64,000 bases of DNA from Thermococcus bergensis (GCF_020386975.1 NZ_JABFNK010000005.1:682001-746000), one strand, 5' to 3'; counted from the stretch's first letter, positions 38,623-46,669 are shown. A program made the numbers and translations. The notes: generated by a model from the letters alone, not told the origin.

Positions 38623-39510
38623 TCATTTTAAACTCCTTCCACATAGTTTGCGTAGAGAATCGTGGTGGCGATTCAATAGCCAGACAACAATCCAGCCGAA
38701 TACGAAGTTTGAGGAAAACACTTCCACAAAGTGGGCTATTCGTATCTTGTCAGGCATGAACTCGTTCGGCAATAGGAGCTGGGAACCCATCAGAACTGAG
38801 AACGCCAGAGCTACTCCAAAACCAGCTTCCCACCAGTGGCCCTTCATCATTCGGATTACTGGCAGTGCCAGAGCCGTCCATATCATCGCTCTTACCATTT
38901 GAAACGGAAGTATCCACCCTGGCATCTGGAGGTCAGCATAGTACTCTTGGAATGCCTCACCTGCGAGCGGTCTGAAGACGAACATACCAAACGAAATGTA
39001 AATGATCACATAGACAACCGCAATCACTATCAGTTTCCAGACCCATTCTGTCCAAGGCATGTTTAGGCGTTGATTAGCTTCCTGTGATTCCTCGACTCTT
39101 TTCATTTTTCCGTGGATCAGAACGGCTAATGGTGAAAAGAGTGCTGCAATGATAGCTCCTTGTAGGAACAGCTTGGGTATAATCTCAGCCGGTACAATGT
39201 CTACTAAATATTTGAGGAACACAACAGTCTCGATCTGAGATAAGACTGTCATCACTCCATAGAATACGAAGAAAATCGTTAATACCAATCGCCAGCCGGT
39301 CCAGCGGGATCGGACGATTAGATAACCTAGGACGATGCTCTGAAGAGCGCAGACAATTAGCAGAGGCACCATCGCACCTATTGGATCCGCGGTCTGTTGT
39401 GTAGTGTCTGAGAATCCAACCGCTAGTGAAGCTACTGAATAACAAACGAATAGAAGGAAAGTCAAAACAATTGTCTTCAATCCAAACATAATTGCTGTTT
39501 TAGTGTTCAT
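38623..39510 (-). CDS. Polytopic membrane protein of unknown function
   Basis: A 295-aa protein with seven or eight hydrophobic helices (GLKTIVLTFLLFVCYSVASL, MVPLLIVCALQSIVLGYL, LVLTIFFVFYGVMTVL, IIAALFSPLAVLIHG, LIVIAVVYVIIYISFGMF and others). Short conserved-looking loops FMPDKIRIAHFVE and NRHHDSLRK end it. I know no family. The ATG at 39510 has GGAGAGAAC upstream. A leader of about 100 nt and a promoter module shared with another gene of the island lie in front of it. Confidence 0.6.
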   Translation of the reverse strand: MNTKTAIMFGLKTIVLTFLLFVCYSVASLAVGFSDTTQQTADPIGAMVPLLIVCALQSIVLGYLIVRSRWTGWRLVLTIFFVFYGVMTVLSQIETVVFLKYLVDIVPAEIIPKLFLQGAIIAALFSPLAVLIHGKMKRVEESQEANQRLNMPWTEWVWKLIVIAVVYVIIYISFGMFVFRPLAGEAFQEYYADLQMPGWILPFQMVRAMIWTALALPVIRMMKGHWWEAGFGVALAFSVLMGSQLLLPNEFMPDKIRIAHFVEVFSSNFVFGWIVVWLLNRHHDSLRKLCGRSLK

Positions 39511-39612
39511 CAAGTTCTCTCCTTGTCTCGGGGTTTTATTCTAACCATCCATTGATCTAAAGCTGCCCGCCCTCTACCAATGATGGTTTTTGCTGTAACT
39601 TTTTCATATCTC

Positions 39613-39700
39613 ATAAGTTATAAAATGTCAAGCATCTATTTAAAGCTTTGGGAAAAATGTATATAACAATTCCGACATGCATGACATTGCGACTGCGAGA
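39613..39700 (-). promoter_or_regulatory. Promoter module, copy A, with AATGTCA/TGACATT arms
   Basis: Reading on the minus strand it contains CAATGTCATG, TTATATACATT, a BRE/TATA-like AAAGCTTTAAATAG and TTGACATTTT. The 7-nt arms AATGTCA and TGACATT are inverted and flank the core promoter about 45 nt apart. The block matches copy B at 41355-41446 closely (about 80% by eye). It should drive the gene at 38623-39510. Confidence 0.5.
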
Positions 39701-39783
39701 TTCTATTCCCATTACAAGAACTAATATGGTCGTCGTAGGCTAATCTTTTGTTTTGAACTTATTCTTTCCTAGTAAAGATAGAC

Positions 39784-40715
39784 ACCCTAGTTCCCACCAC
39801 CTGTGAAGTTGTATAATCTGTCCAGATTCACGGCCAGAATCGCCCCTAAAATCCTGACAGCTAACCCCCTCAAACTAACACTCCTGCTCGGCCTCAGAAG
39901 AAACTCAGAAAACTTCGAAAACAAAGTCTCAATCCTCCTGCGAAAGTCAGACAAGTACTTGTAAAACTTCTTCTCCTCCAGATTACTAATCTGATTCCCC
40001 CGCTTTACTGGCGTGTAAACAACGCCAAACCTCAGAAATTCCTCCTCGAGCCCCCTGCTAACATACCCCTTATCCAAAAACAGAAAACAGCCGGAAAACT
40101 CCTCAACAATCACCCAGAACTTTTCCCGGACAACACTCACATCATGCTTATTCGCCGGATCAACAGACAGTAAAGCCAGCAAATTTCCATCAGAGTAACA
40201 GGTCAGCTTGTACCCATAGTAAAACTTTTTTTAGAGGGAACAAACCCAACTGCGGGCTTTTCAGAGATGACTTCTGAAGAACCCTCCTTATCCTTCCTGT
40301 TTTTTCTGGCCAACTCCTTGGTCTGAATGGGCTTTGAGTCCAGTATTCTAACGTATTCTCTGGCGTGTTTTTTGAATAATTCTTCCTGCGCTAGGAGCAG
40401 GAGTTTTTCGTGCCTGTTCAAGCGTTCTGTTAGTTTGTTGTACCTGATTTTGGGGAACAGCTTCATTTCTTCGATTAGGACTCTGTAAGCGTGCTTGTAA
40501 ACTCCGTTAAAGTGCAAGTGTGCTAGTATTGCGAAGGTTATTAGGTCGTAGAGGCTGATTATTTCCCTGTGAGTGTTTTTCGGGTAGTGTTTGCTGATTA
40601 TCGGGTAGATTTCGGATTTTATGATCAGGATTTTCCTCTGAAAGCTCAATACAACCACCAATCAATCAAAAGACTTAAGTGCTTATAACTCTAACGATCT
40701 AATGGGAACTAGGGT
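39784..40715 (-). mobile_element. IS982-family insertion sequence, copy 2
   Basis: Same 932-bp length and 13-bp terminal inverted repeats (ACCCTAGTTCCCA) as the copy at 26269-27200. Flanking AGATAGAC at 39776-39783 and 40716-40723 is an 8-bp target duplication. The two copies differ at many scattered bases, mostly silent or conservative, so they did not come from one very recent jump. It sits in the 3' end of a small membrane protein gene. Confidence 0.93.
39787..40649 (-). CDS. IS982-family transposase, two frames joined at an A7 tract
   Basis: Frame one runs to 40203 and ends SKKSFTMGTS as in copy 1; frame two (to 39787) carries LLALLSVDPANKHD, FLDKGYVSRGLEEEF and RRRIETLF. The T7 run at 40226-40232 (A7 on the coding strand) is the shift site. 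The start corresponding to copy 1's ATG is a TTG here (40649), with the same GGTGG site. Amino-acid differences from copy 1 include NFQQEI/SFQRKI, HFGG/HFNG and RELQEEFLK/RGLEEEFLR, with both frames still intact. Confidence 0.82.
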
Positions 40716-41155
40716 AGATAGACAAATAAACAATGTCGTAAGGATAGTAAATAATGTGAACATCCCCACCATAATCCATTCACTTTTTTGGGCATAGTAT
40801 CCGCCAGCATTTAATACAGCATATAACAACATCCCCATTGATACCAAATATATCTCTAGCCCCCATTTGCGATTTGCAAACAAACCAAAGCCACCAATTA
40901 ACAAAGTAATTGCAGTTAAAAATTCAGCAGTCAAGTGATATAAAAGGTAGATAGGCTCGGTATTGATCTCAGGTACCTGCTCTGTTCCTAATAATGCAGT
41001 CCACATTCCAATCATAGATATTCCAATAAATATGGAATAAATTGCGGCTATTTTTCTAATATTCGTTTAGTTCACTACCTATTATATCCTTCATTCCAAA
41101 TTATTTTAAAATCGGTGGGTTATATCCCCTAACTGTCAAAAAATTCCGAAGAGTT

Positions 41156-41338
41156 TTATTTTTGCCCTTTTATCCAATTTACTCCAATAAACAATCCACA
41201 GAATATCCCAATTAGAAATAAGAGCATTTCTGGAGTTTTGTTTTTTGACAATAACACTGCAATAACTGCAATAGCTCCTCCAAGTCCCGGCATAACTTTT
41301 TTTGGAATACTTATGGAGTCTTGTTTTTTCTCACTCAT
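41156..41338 (-). CDS. Small membrane protein, two helices
   Basis: A 60-aa protein: a polar N-terminus MSEKKQDSISIPKKV, helix GLGGAIAVIAVLLS, a short loop KNKTPE, helix MLLFLIGIFCGLFIGVNWI and a basic end. GGGGGTGAAAAG precedes the ATG. It is probably the first gene after promoter module B. The interrupted small membrane protein gene follows downstream. The family is unknown. Confidence 0.55.
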   Translation of the reverse strand: MSEKKQDSISIPKKVMPGLGGAIAVIAVLLSKNKTPEMLLFLIGIFCGLFIGVNWIKGQK

Positions 41339-41354
41339 AACTTTTCACCCCCTT

Positions 41355-41446
41355 ATAAATTATAATAATGTCAAGCGTCTATTTAATACTTTTGGAAAAA
41401 TGTATATAATAACTCTGACTTATATGACATTGCGACCACGATATCC
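41355..41446 (-). promoter_or_regulatory. Promoter module, copy B, with AATGTCA/TGACATT arms
   Basis: Aligned with copy A it keeps TAATGTCAAGC, TCTATTTAA, TTGGAAAAATGTATATAA and TATGACATTGCGAC on the plus strand. On the minus strand this reads as CAATGTCATA, a TTATATACA element, an AAGTATTAAATAG TATA-type box and TTGACATTA. It lies 17 nt before the ribosome site of the 60-aa membrane protein gene, where a promoter should be. Confidence 0.5.
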
Positions 41447-41580
41447 TGAAGAGAATTATGCACGTGAAATCTGCTGTTGGAAGTATCGACTAGTGCCCAT
41501 TTACCGGGAAAAGCTTGTGGAGTGATAAAGGTGGGCCATTCACTTTCCTTAACGAAAAAATGAGAAAAAAGATATGGAAA

Positions 41581-41973
41581 TTAAATGCCGTTGTTATCGT
41601 TAATCTCTATTCCCTCTTCCTCTTTTCCGTTGTGGAGCTCTTTAATTTCAAAAACTTTCAAAGGCACTTTTTTCAGGGCTTTTCCAACAACCGCTTTGGC
41701 TATCCTCTCCGCGTGCTCGAGGCTTTGAGCATTGAACACCTTAAGCGTTAGGTAAATTCCAACCAGGCCAACATTCCCGATAACAAACGCACTCTCAAAT
41801 GGGGACCCACAAACAGGGCATTGGGAATAACCGATTTCAACCCTCACAAAGTCGAGTTTCTCCTTGTTTAGTGCCTTTGCCACCTTTGATACGGCAACGT
41901 TTATCGCATCTTCGGCACTTTCAACATCTCTCACTATTATTGGAGCTTCAAGGACGACTATATAATCTCCCAT
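41581..41973 (-). CDS. DUF555 / UPF0212 family protein
   Basis: A 130-aa archaeal protein. MGDYIVVLEAPIIVRDVESA opens it and CPVCGSPFESAFV near residue 52 is a single CxxC knuckle, a known trait of the UPF0212 group. The C-terminal tail is acidic and Asn-rich. The ATG at 41973 has GGGTGAGG upstream. It overlaps or abuts the DUF357 gene before it, an arrangement I have seen in other Thermococcales, so they form an operon. Function is unknown. Confidence 0.85.
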   Translation of the reverse strand: MGDYIVVLEAPIIVRDVESAEDAINVAVSKVAKALNKEKLDFVRVEIGYSQCPVCGSPFESAFVIGNVGLVGIYLTLKVFNAQSLEHAERIAKAVVGKALKKVPLKVFEIKELHNGKEEEGIEINDNNGI

Positions 41974-41978
41974 CTTCC

Positions 41979-42266
41979 TCACCCGAATGCAAATAGTCTG
42001 TCATCTTCACCTTTAAACACTCCAAGTCTTACCCCTGCGTCAATAAAGCCATGGGCGTAGTTCAAAGCGGCAAATGCTGTGACGTAGTCCCCTTTCTTGT
42101 AGTAGTATTCAGCGTCGCTATAGTAGCTTTTTGCCATGGTTAAAAAGTCTTGCGCTACAGAGAAGAGGAGGCTTTTTTCATGGACTGCTATCTCAAGCTT
42201 CTCAAGGGCTCTCCTTGTAATTTCAAAATACTTTTTAAGTTTCTCTTCGGTGATCTCTCGCTCCAC
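41979..42266 (-). CDS. DUF357 family helical protein
   Basis: A 95-aa all-helical protein with the DUF357 pattern: TEEKLKKYFEITRRALEKL, then FLTMAKSYYSDAEYYYKKGD and FAALNYAHGFIDAGVRLGVF, a TPR/HEPN-like helical bundle. The start is GTG at 42266; no better codon is present. It precedes DUF555 on the same strand and is divergent from the methyltransferase gene, with a shared 70-nt promoter region. Confidence 0.85.
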   Translation of the reverse strand: MEREITEEKLKKYFEITRRALEKLEIAVHEKSLLFSVAQDFLTMAKSYYSDAEYYYKKGDYVTAFAALNYAHGFIDAGVRLGVFKGEDDRLFAFG

Positions 42267-42336
42267 CTGTCTCGCCCCTTTTGAGTATTTTGAAAACCTT
42301 ATAAAGCTTAGCTTTTATACCCCTTTCGGTGGATGG

Positions 42337-43281
42337 ATGAAGGTAATAGACCTCTTCGCAGGTGCGGGGGGATTCAGCAGGGGGTTTAGAGAAGAGGGAT
42401 TTGAAATAGTCGCCGCTGTAGAGAACTTTCCTCCAAAAGCAAAGGCCTATCAGGTCAATTTTCCCGAAACGATTGTCTTTGTGGAGGACATCAAGAGGCT
42501 TGATGCGGAGAAGCTCAAAAAGGAGATTGGAGAGGTTGAAGTAATTATAGGCGGTCCTCCGTGTGAGCCCTTTACCGCAATAAACCTGAAGAGGAAGGAG
42601 GACCCCCTTGACAGGCTTTACAATGATCCAATTGGCAGACTGGTTCTCCATTTTATCAGATTTTTGAAGGCTTTTAGGCCAGCAATTTTCGTTATGGAAG
42701 AGGTTCCTCAGGTCATGGAAGGCCCTCTGAAAGAAGCCCTCCAGAAAGAGTTCAAAAAAGCCGGCTATGAGGTTTACTTTAATATCCTAGACGCTTATGA
42801 TTATGGAACGCCACAGATAAGGAAGAGGGTATTTGTGTCAAACATTCCCCTAAATCCGCCGAAAGTTAAGGAGAAGCTCACCGTGTGGGATGCAATAGGC
42901 GATCTTCCTGATCCACTATTCTCTGAAGAAGAAATCCCAAACCACGAGTACGTTCCCCTCTCTGCTAAGAAGAGGAGGGCAATTGCAGGGCTTGAATGGG
43001 GGGAAGCACTGCACTCCTTTGGAGGCAGGTTTAAGAACTGGATAAGACTACACCCTTACAAGCCCGCCCCAACTGTTAGGGGGACGAGCAGGTTTATCCA
43101 TCCGTTTGAGGACAGGCTCTTGACGGTTAGGGAGCAGGCAAGGCTTATGGGCTATCCAGACTATCATATCTTCCTTGAGGGGAGAAACGTGCAGTATGAC
43201 AGCGTTGGGGAGTCGGTTCCACCGACGGTTGCAAGGGCTATAGCGGAAGTTGTTAAAGAGATGCTCAAGAAAACTCCATGA
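42337..43281 (+). CDS. Solitary C5-cytosine DNA methyltransferase
   Basis: A 314-aa enzyme that transfers methyl from S-adenosylmethionine to cytosine C5. Motif I DLFAGAGGFSRGF is at the start, motif IV GGPPCEPFTAIN near residue 73 has the catalytic Cys, motif VI is MEEVPQV in place of the usual ENV, motif VIII is QIRKRVF, and motifs IX-X include TVREQARLMGYP and GESVPPTVARAIAE. The ATG at 42337 follows CGGTGGATGG; the longer ORF (to 42136) is antisense to DUF357. No restriction endonuclease gene is adjacent, so it may be an orphan used for regulation, mismatch marking or protection. Confidence 0.9.
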   Translation: MKVIDLFAGAGGFSRGFREEGFEIVAAVENFPPKAKAYQVNFPETIVFVEDIKRLDAEKLKKEIGEVEVIIGGPPCEPFTAINLKRKEDPLDRLYNDPIGRLVLHFIRFLKAFRPAIFVMEEVPQVMEGPLKEALQKEFKKAGYEVYFNILDAYDYGTPQIRKRVFVSNIPLNPPKVKEKLTVWDAIGDLPDPLFSEEEIPNHEYVPLSAKKRRAIAGLEWGEALHSFGGRFKNWIRLHPYKPAPTVRGTSRFIHPFEDRLLTVREQARLMGYPDYHIFLEGRNVQYDSVGESVPPTVARAIAEVVKEMLKKTP

Positions 43282-43282
43282 G

Positions 43283-43302
43283 CGAAAGATTTATATTTAA
43301 AC
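43283..43302 (+). promoter_or_regulatory. Promoter of the tRNA-Val gene
   Basis: CGAAAGATTTATATTTAAAC combines a BRE-like CGAAAG with a TATA core, and lies about 25 nt before the first base of the tRNA, the usual archaeal spacing. Confidence 0.6.
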
Positions 43303-43323
43303 TTCAACTTTAATGGTTTGGGC

Positions 43324-43400
43324 GGGCCCGTGGTCTAGCTGGTTATGACGCCACCCTTACGAGGTGGAGGTCCGGGGTTCGAATCCCCGCGGGCCCACCA
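43324..43400 (+). tRNA. tRNA-Val (anticodon UAC)
   Basis: A full cloverleaf with encoded CCA: acceptor GGGCCCG/CGGGCCC, anticodon stem CCACC/GGTGG around CTTACGA, giving anticodon TAC (reads GUA/GUG-type valine codons), and T-loop GGGGTTCGAATCCCC. There is no intron. The CCA ends at 43400 and a non-coding repeat zone begins immediately afterwards. tRNA genes are common insertion points for archaeal mobile elements, which fits the accessory DNA downstream. Confidence 0.95.
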
Positions 43401-43420
43401 TAACAGCCCTTACCTGCGTA

Positions 43421-43675
43421 AGCGCTGGCGGAATGTTGAGTGCTTTTCTAAGGATTTACAACTAAATGAACAGGGTTTCTTGTTTACATGCTCTTTTATG
43501 AGGGTTTCACTCGGGAAAGCGTCCTGTAGACGCTAAAATTGGATTGAAACCTGATTGAAAGTGCGTATTTAGGAAGTGAACCCCTCTAAAAGTGCTTTTG
43601 AGCAGTGCACAACTGGTTTTTGCCTGTTAGTAAGAAGGGGCATCTTTTGGTCAAACTTTTTCCAAAAGTTTGCTT
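43421..43675. repeat. 255-bp direct repeat, copy 1
   Basis: From AGCGCTGGCGG to CAAAAGTTTGCTT this block is matched by copy 2 at 43976-44229 with roughly 90% identity by eye. Inside are a perfect hairpin GCGTC-CTGTA-GACGC (43520-43534), a stretch CTAAAATTGGATTGAAAC, and at the end CAAACTTTT-TCC-AAAAGTTTG. A hairpin (CTTAC-CTGC-GTAAG) stands just before it. Stops occur in all frames, so it is not protein-coding. Confidence 0.8.
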
Positions 43676-43816
43676 ACCTGCTTGCCTGCGCGAAGTTTGA
43701 TCAAGGTTCGTGGTTCCTTTTACCTTGCCCTTCTACTAGGGATTTTCATTCTAAAAAGCTCTCTTGGGATGGAATTCCACAAATACTAGCTGTCTTAGGG
43801 AAGTTTCTCTTACTTT

Positions 43817-43838
43817 GACGCCCTTCGGGCGTCTTTTT
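43817..43838 (+). terminator. Hairpin followed by T-run
   Basis: GACGCCC-TTC-GGGCGTC is a perfect 7-bp stem with a tight loop, followed by TTTTT. It looks like a bacterial-type intrinsic terminator; in archaea the T-run alone may suffice. It stands between the two copies of the 255-bp repeat and implies that something is transcribed across copy 1. Confidence 0.5.
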
Positions 43839-43975
43839 ACAATGTAAACTCTTATAAGCCAGGTTCTCTAAAGTTGGAATTCACAATTAAACGAAACGTT
43901 TTCAAAAATCCCATCCAAACCACCCCTACGAAAAGGAACCACCAACTTTGATGAAACTTTGCCTCGCAAAGTTTC

Positions 43976-44229
43976 AGCGCTGGCGGAATGTTAAGTGCTT
44001 TTCTAAGGATTTACACTAAATGAGCTGGGTTTCTTATTTACATGCTCTTTTATGAGGGTTTCATTCAGGAAAGTATCCTGTGGACGCTAAAATTGGATTG
44101 AAACCTAATTGAAAGTGTGTATTTGGGAAGTAAACCCCTTTAAAAGTGCTTTTGGGTAGTGCACAACTGGTTTTTGCCTGTTAGTAAGAAGGGGACTCTT
44201 TTGGTCAAACTTTTTCCAAAAGTTTGCTT
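43976..44229. repeat. 255-bp direct repeat, copy 2
   Basis: Starts AGCGCTGGCGG and ends CAAAAGTTTGCTT like copy 1, 555 bp further on. The hairpin in the middle is weakened by two changes (GTATCCTGTGGACGC), while the flanks CTAAAATTGGATTGAAAC and GTGCACAACTGGTTTTTGCC are kept. A different hairpin (AAACTTTG-CCTCG-CAAAGTTT) precedes it. The 245 nt after it, to the ATPase gene, hold no gene I can see. Confidence 0.8.
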
Positions 44230-44474
44230 GCATGCTTTATGGAAAGCTTTTTCCGGAATAACCTTGACGCTCGGAAACATGTTTGTACGAGGTTTGGGTT
44301 TGTTTGTCTGTTTCTGCAATTGTGTTAGTTTGTAAGGGATTTTTAGTCTAAAATTTGGTATTTCCAGAGGTAGCGTTTGGAGAAGGGTTATAGTAAAAAA
44401 CACGTGTAGAAAAGAGTATCAAATGGAGAAAGATTAATAAGATGAAATGGCTAACAAACAAGTAGGGATAAAGG

Positions 44475-45836
44475 ATGGAAATACTAAAAGAAATAGAAAT
44501 TAAAAACTATAGAGGGCTTAAGCATGTCAAATTTACCCCAAAGTCAATTAATATAATTGTTGGTCCAAATAACACAGGTAAATCTTCTATTTTAGAGGCT
44601 ATTGGCCTAGCAATGACTGCTGGAAGCAAATTTAACGATTCAATTGAATTTAATCTTCTTAAGTATTTGTTCGAATTAAAAAAATATGATCCTAGGTATA
44701 TCACGCATATAAATGAAAATATGGCTAGAATACAGGTTGTCTTAGAGGACAAGAAAAAAAGATATTCTATTATAATAGAATATTATCCAAAAGAGCTTCC
44801 AGATGACGAGCGATATGGATTAGTTATGGAGTACTTGGAAAAATATGCAAAGCGTATAGTGGATAGAGAGCTTGGTAGAGAATATCGGTTATTGAGAGAA
44901 GTATCAGAATATTTCATTGAATCGATTAAAAAATATATAGATGAGGCAAAAGTAGAAGAATTGAAACGTGATTTTCTAAGAAAATATCTACCACGAGAGA
45001 TCAGGGGGTACACAGAGGTAGGTACTCCCGATGAGTATCAAAAACTAATTGAACAACTCACAGATGAATTATCAGCTTATATGCTGTCTTCCCCAAAAAT
45101 TGTGATCACAATATATAATCCAAATAACGAAATAGCGGGGTTGTATTTGTATATACCAGAGCGAATAAGATCAAGGGTATCTATCAGAACCTTGAGATAT
45201 TATTCCCCTCCAATTTACATTTACATTGGAGGAATATACACTATTGTTCGTCCTAAACCTAAATTAGATATACCTCCCTTTAATGTTGTACTTAATTTCC
45301 AGAAATCTGCTGTGGCATCCAATGTTGGTAATTTATACGACCTAGTCGTATCAAAAGGAAAAATTAAGAATGCACTTGAAATACTTAAAGAAAGAATCCC
45401 ATATATCGAAGATATTCGAAAAATTGAACAAGGAATGTACGTGCTTGTTTCACATCATAATGCCCCAATACCTCTTTCATCTATGGGTGATGGATTCGTT
45501 ACATTGCTTAAGTTAAGTTTTTTAATAGCTCTAGCGGAGAGTGGAATAATTATTTTGGAGGAACCTGAAGTCTCTTTGCACCCCTATTTTATGGAGATAG
45601 TAGCTGAAGAGATTGTAGCTAACTCAAAAAATGTCCAGTTTTTCATCTCAACTCACAGTTTAGACTTGCTAAACTCCCTCTTGGAGAAGGCTGAAGAGGA
45701 AGATAAGCTCCATGATATTAATGTTATACGCCTCCATTATAGGGAGGATACAAAAAAGGTATATGCAGAAGTTTTTGATGGAATAGATGCGAAAAATGAA
45801 ATCGACGAAATTGGGACTGATTTAAGGTATACTTGA
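44475..45836 (+). CDS. OLD/PARIS-type AAA ATPase (putative defence sensor)
   Basis: A 453-aa protein of the SMC/ABC-like AAA_15/AAA_21 class. EIKNYRGLKHVKF is the usual N-terminal strand pattern, GPNNTGKSSILEAIG near residue 30 is Walker A, LSSMGDGFVTLLKL near 335 is the ABC-like signature, IIILEEPEVSLHPYFME near 358 is Walker B with D-loop, and STHSLDLLNSL near 392 is the H-loop. A helical insertion fills the middle. There is no nuclease domain in cis; the next gene, 16 nt on, appears to supply it. Base composition is more A+T-rich than the flanking core genes. AriA of PARIS has the same size and layout (family knowledge). Confidence 0.8.
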   Translation: MEILKEIEIKNYRGLKHVKFTPKSINIIVGPNNTGKSSILEAIGLAMTAGSKFNDSIEFNLLKYLFELKKYDPRYITHINENMARIQVVLEDKKKRYSIIIEYYPKELPDDERYGLVMEYLEKYAKRIVDRELGREYRLLREVSEYFIESIKKYIDEAKVEELKRDFLRKYLPREIRGYTEVGTPDEYQKLIEQLTDELSAYMLSSPKIVITIYNPNNEIAGLYLYIPERIRSRVSIRTLRYYSPPIYIYIGGIYTIVRPKPKLDIPPFNVVLNFQKSAVASNVGNLYDLVVSKGKIKNALEILKERIPYIEDIRKIEQGMYVLVSHHNAPIPLSSMGDGFVTLLKLSFLIALAESGIIILEEPEVSLHPYFMEIVAEEIVANSKNVQFFISTHSLDLLNSLLEKAEEEDKLHDINVIRLHYREDTKKVYAEVFDGIDAKNEIDEIGTDLRYT

Positions 45837-45852
45837 GACTGGGGGTAAGCGC

Positions 45853-46599
45853 ATGAATATTTTTGTCCTAAAGGGCTTCAATGATTTGGTTTTTGTTAAA
45901 GCCCTATTGGAGTTCCATTTTGATAAAGAGCGTGTCCCTACTGCCCATGATACACATTTTCAAAGAGGAATAGCCAGCTTAATGAAAATGTTACGCAATC
46001 CTGGATTATATAGGTATATCAAAACATCTTTTGGCGTTATTGTATACGGAGATAATGGTAAACAAAATGTAATCTCCAAGGTATTACCAAGACTAGCTCG
46101 GGATTTATTAGGTAAAATCCCTGAGGAAATAAGACTTCTAACAATCCTTGATGAAGACGGTGTTCCTTTGTCTCAAACTCTCAGAAAAATATGCAAAGAA
46201 ATAACCAATAGACGTATACCTGATGCCAGAATACAAAACTCCACATCAAATGAAATCCTAATTGTCTCGACTGCCAACGACAATTACAAAATTCGAATTC
46301 GTGTCTACTTAATTCCTCAAAGTCTGGAAAAGCAAATAGTATCCCAAAGTGTTCACTTTACTGAGGTTCACCAAAAATATGGGACATTACTAGAGGATGA
46401 TCCTCATGATGCACTAGAAAATATTGCTGGTATAATTGGTATTACTAAAGATGAACTAATCGGAAAAAGTGTGAAAGAAGAGTGGTTTAGGGAGGAATTA
46501 TGGTATACTAATCTCTTGAAAGAGATTGAAGATTTCTTTTGTTTTGAAAGAAGAGAAAAAATGAATAATCTTTCCAACAACCTTCTTCCAATTGAATGA
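45853..46599 (+). CDS. TOPRIM-like (DUF3226/DUF4435-like) partner of the AAA ATPase
   Basis: A 248-aa protein in operon with the ATPase. The N-terminal FVLKGFNDLVFVKALLEFHF has the strand-GxxD-helix form of a TOPRIM domain, and LLTILDEDGVPLSQTL near residue 99 matches the DxD strand. The usual glutamate of VEGKxD is replaced by Lys (LKGFND), so catalysis may be altered or the domain may be a distant relative. The C-terminal half is helical with a polar tail. GGGGGTAAGCG precedes the ATG. An effector nuclease role is inferred from the pairing. Confidence 0.6.
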   Translation: MNIFVLKGFNDLVFVKALLEFHFDKERVPTAHDTHFQRGIASLMKMLRNPGLYRYIKTSFGVIVYGDNGKQNVISKVLPRLARDLLGKIPEEIRLLTILDEDGVPLSQTLRKICKEITNRRIPDARIQNSTSNEILIVSTANDNYKIRIRVYLIPQSLEKQIVSQSVHFTEVHQKYGTLLEDDPHDALENIAGIIGITKDELIGKSVKEEWFREELWYTNLLKEIEDFFCFERREKMNNLSNNLLPIE

Positions 46600-46669
46600 G
46601 TTTAAAACATGCAATAAAAATCCTTGATTTTTACTTATACAACTAACTTTTCTTGATAAAGCATATTGC

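Larger units (their letters stand above)
39740..41015 (-). pseudogene. Small membrane protein gene split by IS982 copy 2
   Basis: The 5' part (40716-41015) encodes 100 residues with three hydrophobic helices, ending LTTLFICLS. Beyond the IS the same frame continues LLGKNKFKTKD to a stop at 39740, so the uninterrupted protein had about 111 residues. With the IS in place translation runs into its inverted repeat and ends after ten foreign residues (TLVPIRSLEL). The N-terminus may also be damaged: the frame reaches back through a hydrophobic IAAIYSIFIGIS with no usual start codon. The family is unknown. Confidence 0.65.

Noticed and set aside
42136-42336. N-terminal extension of the methyltransferase ORF
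   Set aside because: It lies antisense to DUF357, and motif I normally starts at the protein's N-terminus; the ATG at 42337 has its own ribosome site.
42301-43281. Complete restriction-modification locus around the methyltransferase
   Set aside because: Neighbours are DUF357/DUF555 and a tRNA; no endonuclease-like gene is present.
43521-44104. CRISPR-like repeat units (CTAAAATTGGATTGAAAC in both 255-bp copies resembles the end of Pyrococcus/Thermococcus CRISPR repeats)
   Set aside because: Only two units, more than 500 bp apart, inside larger homologous blocks; no regular spacers and no cas genes in the window.
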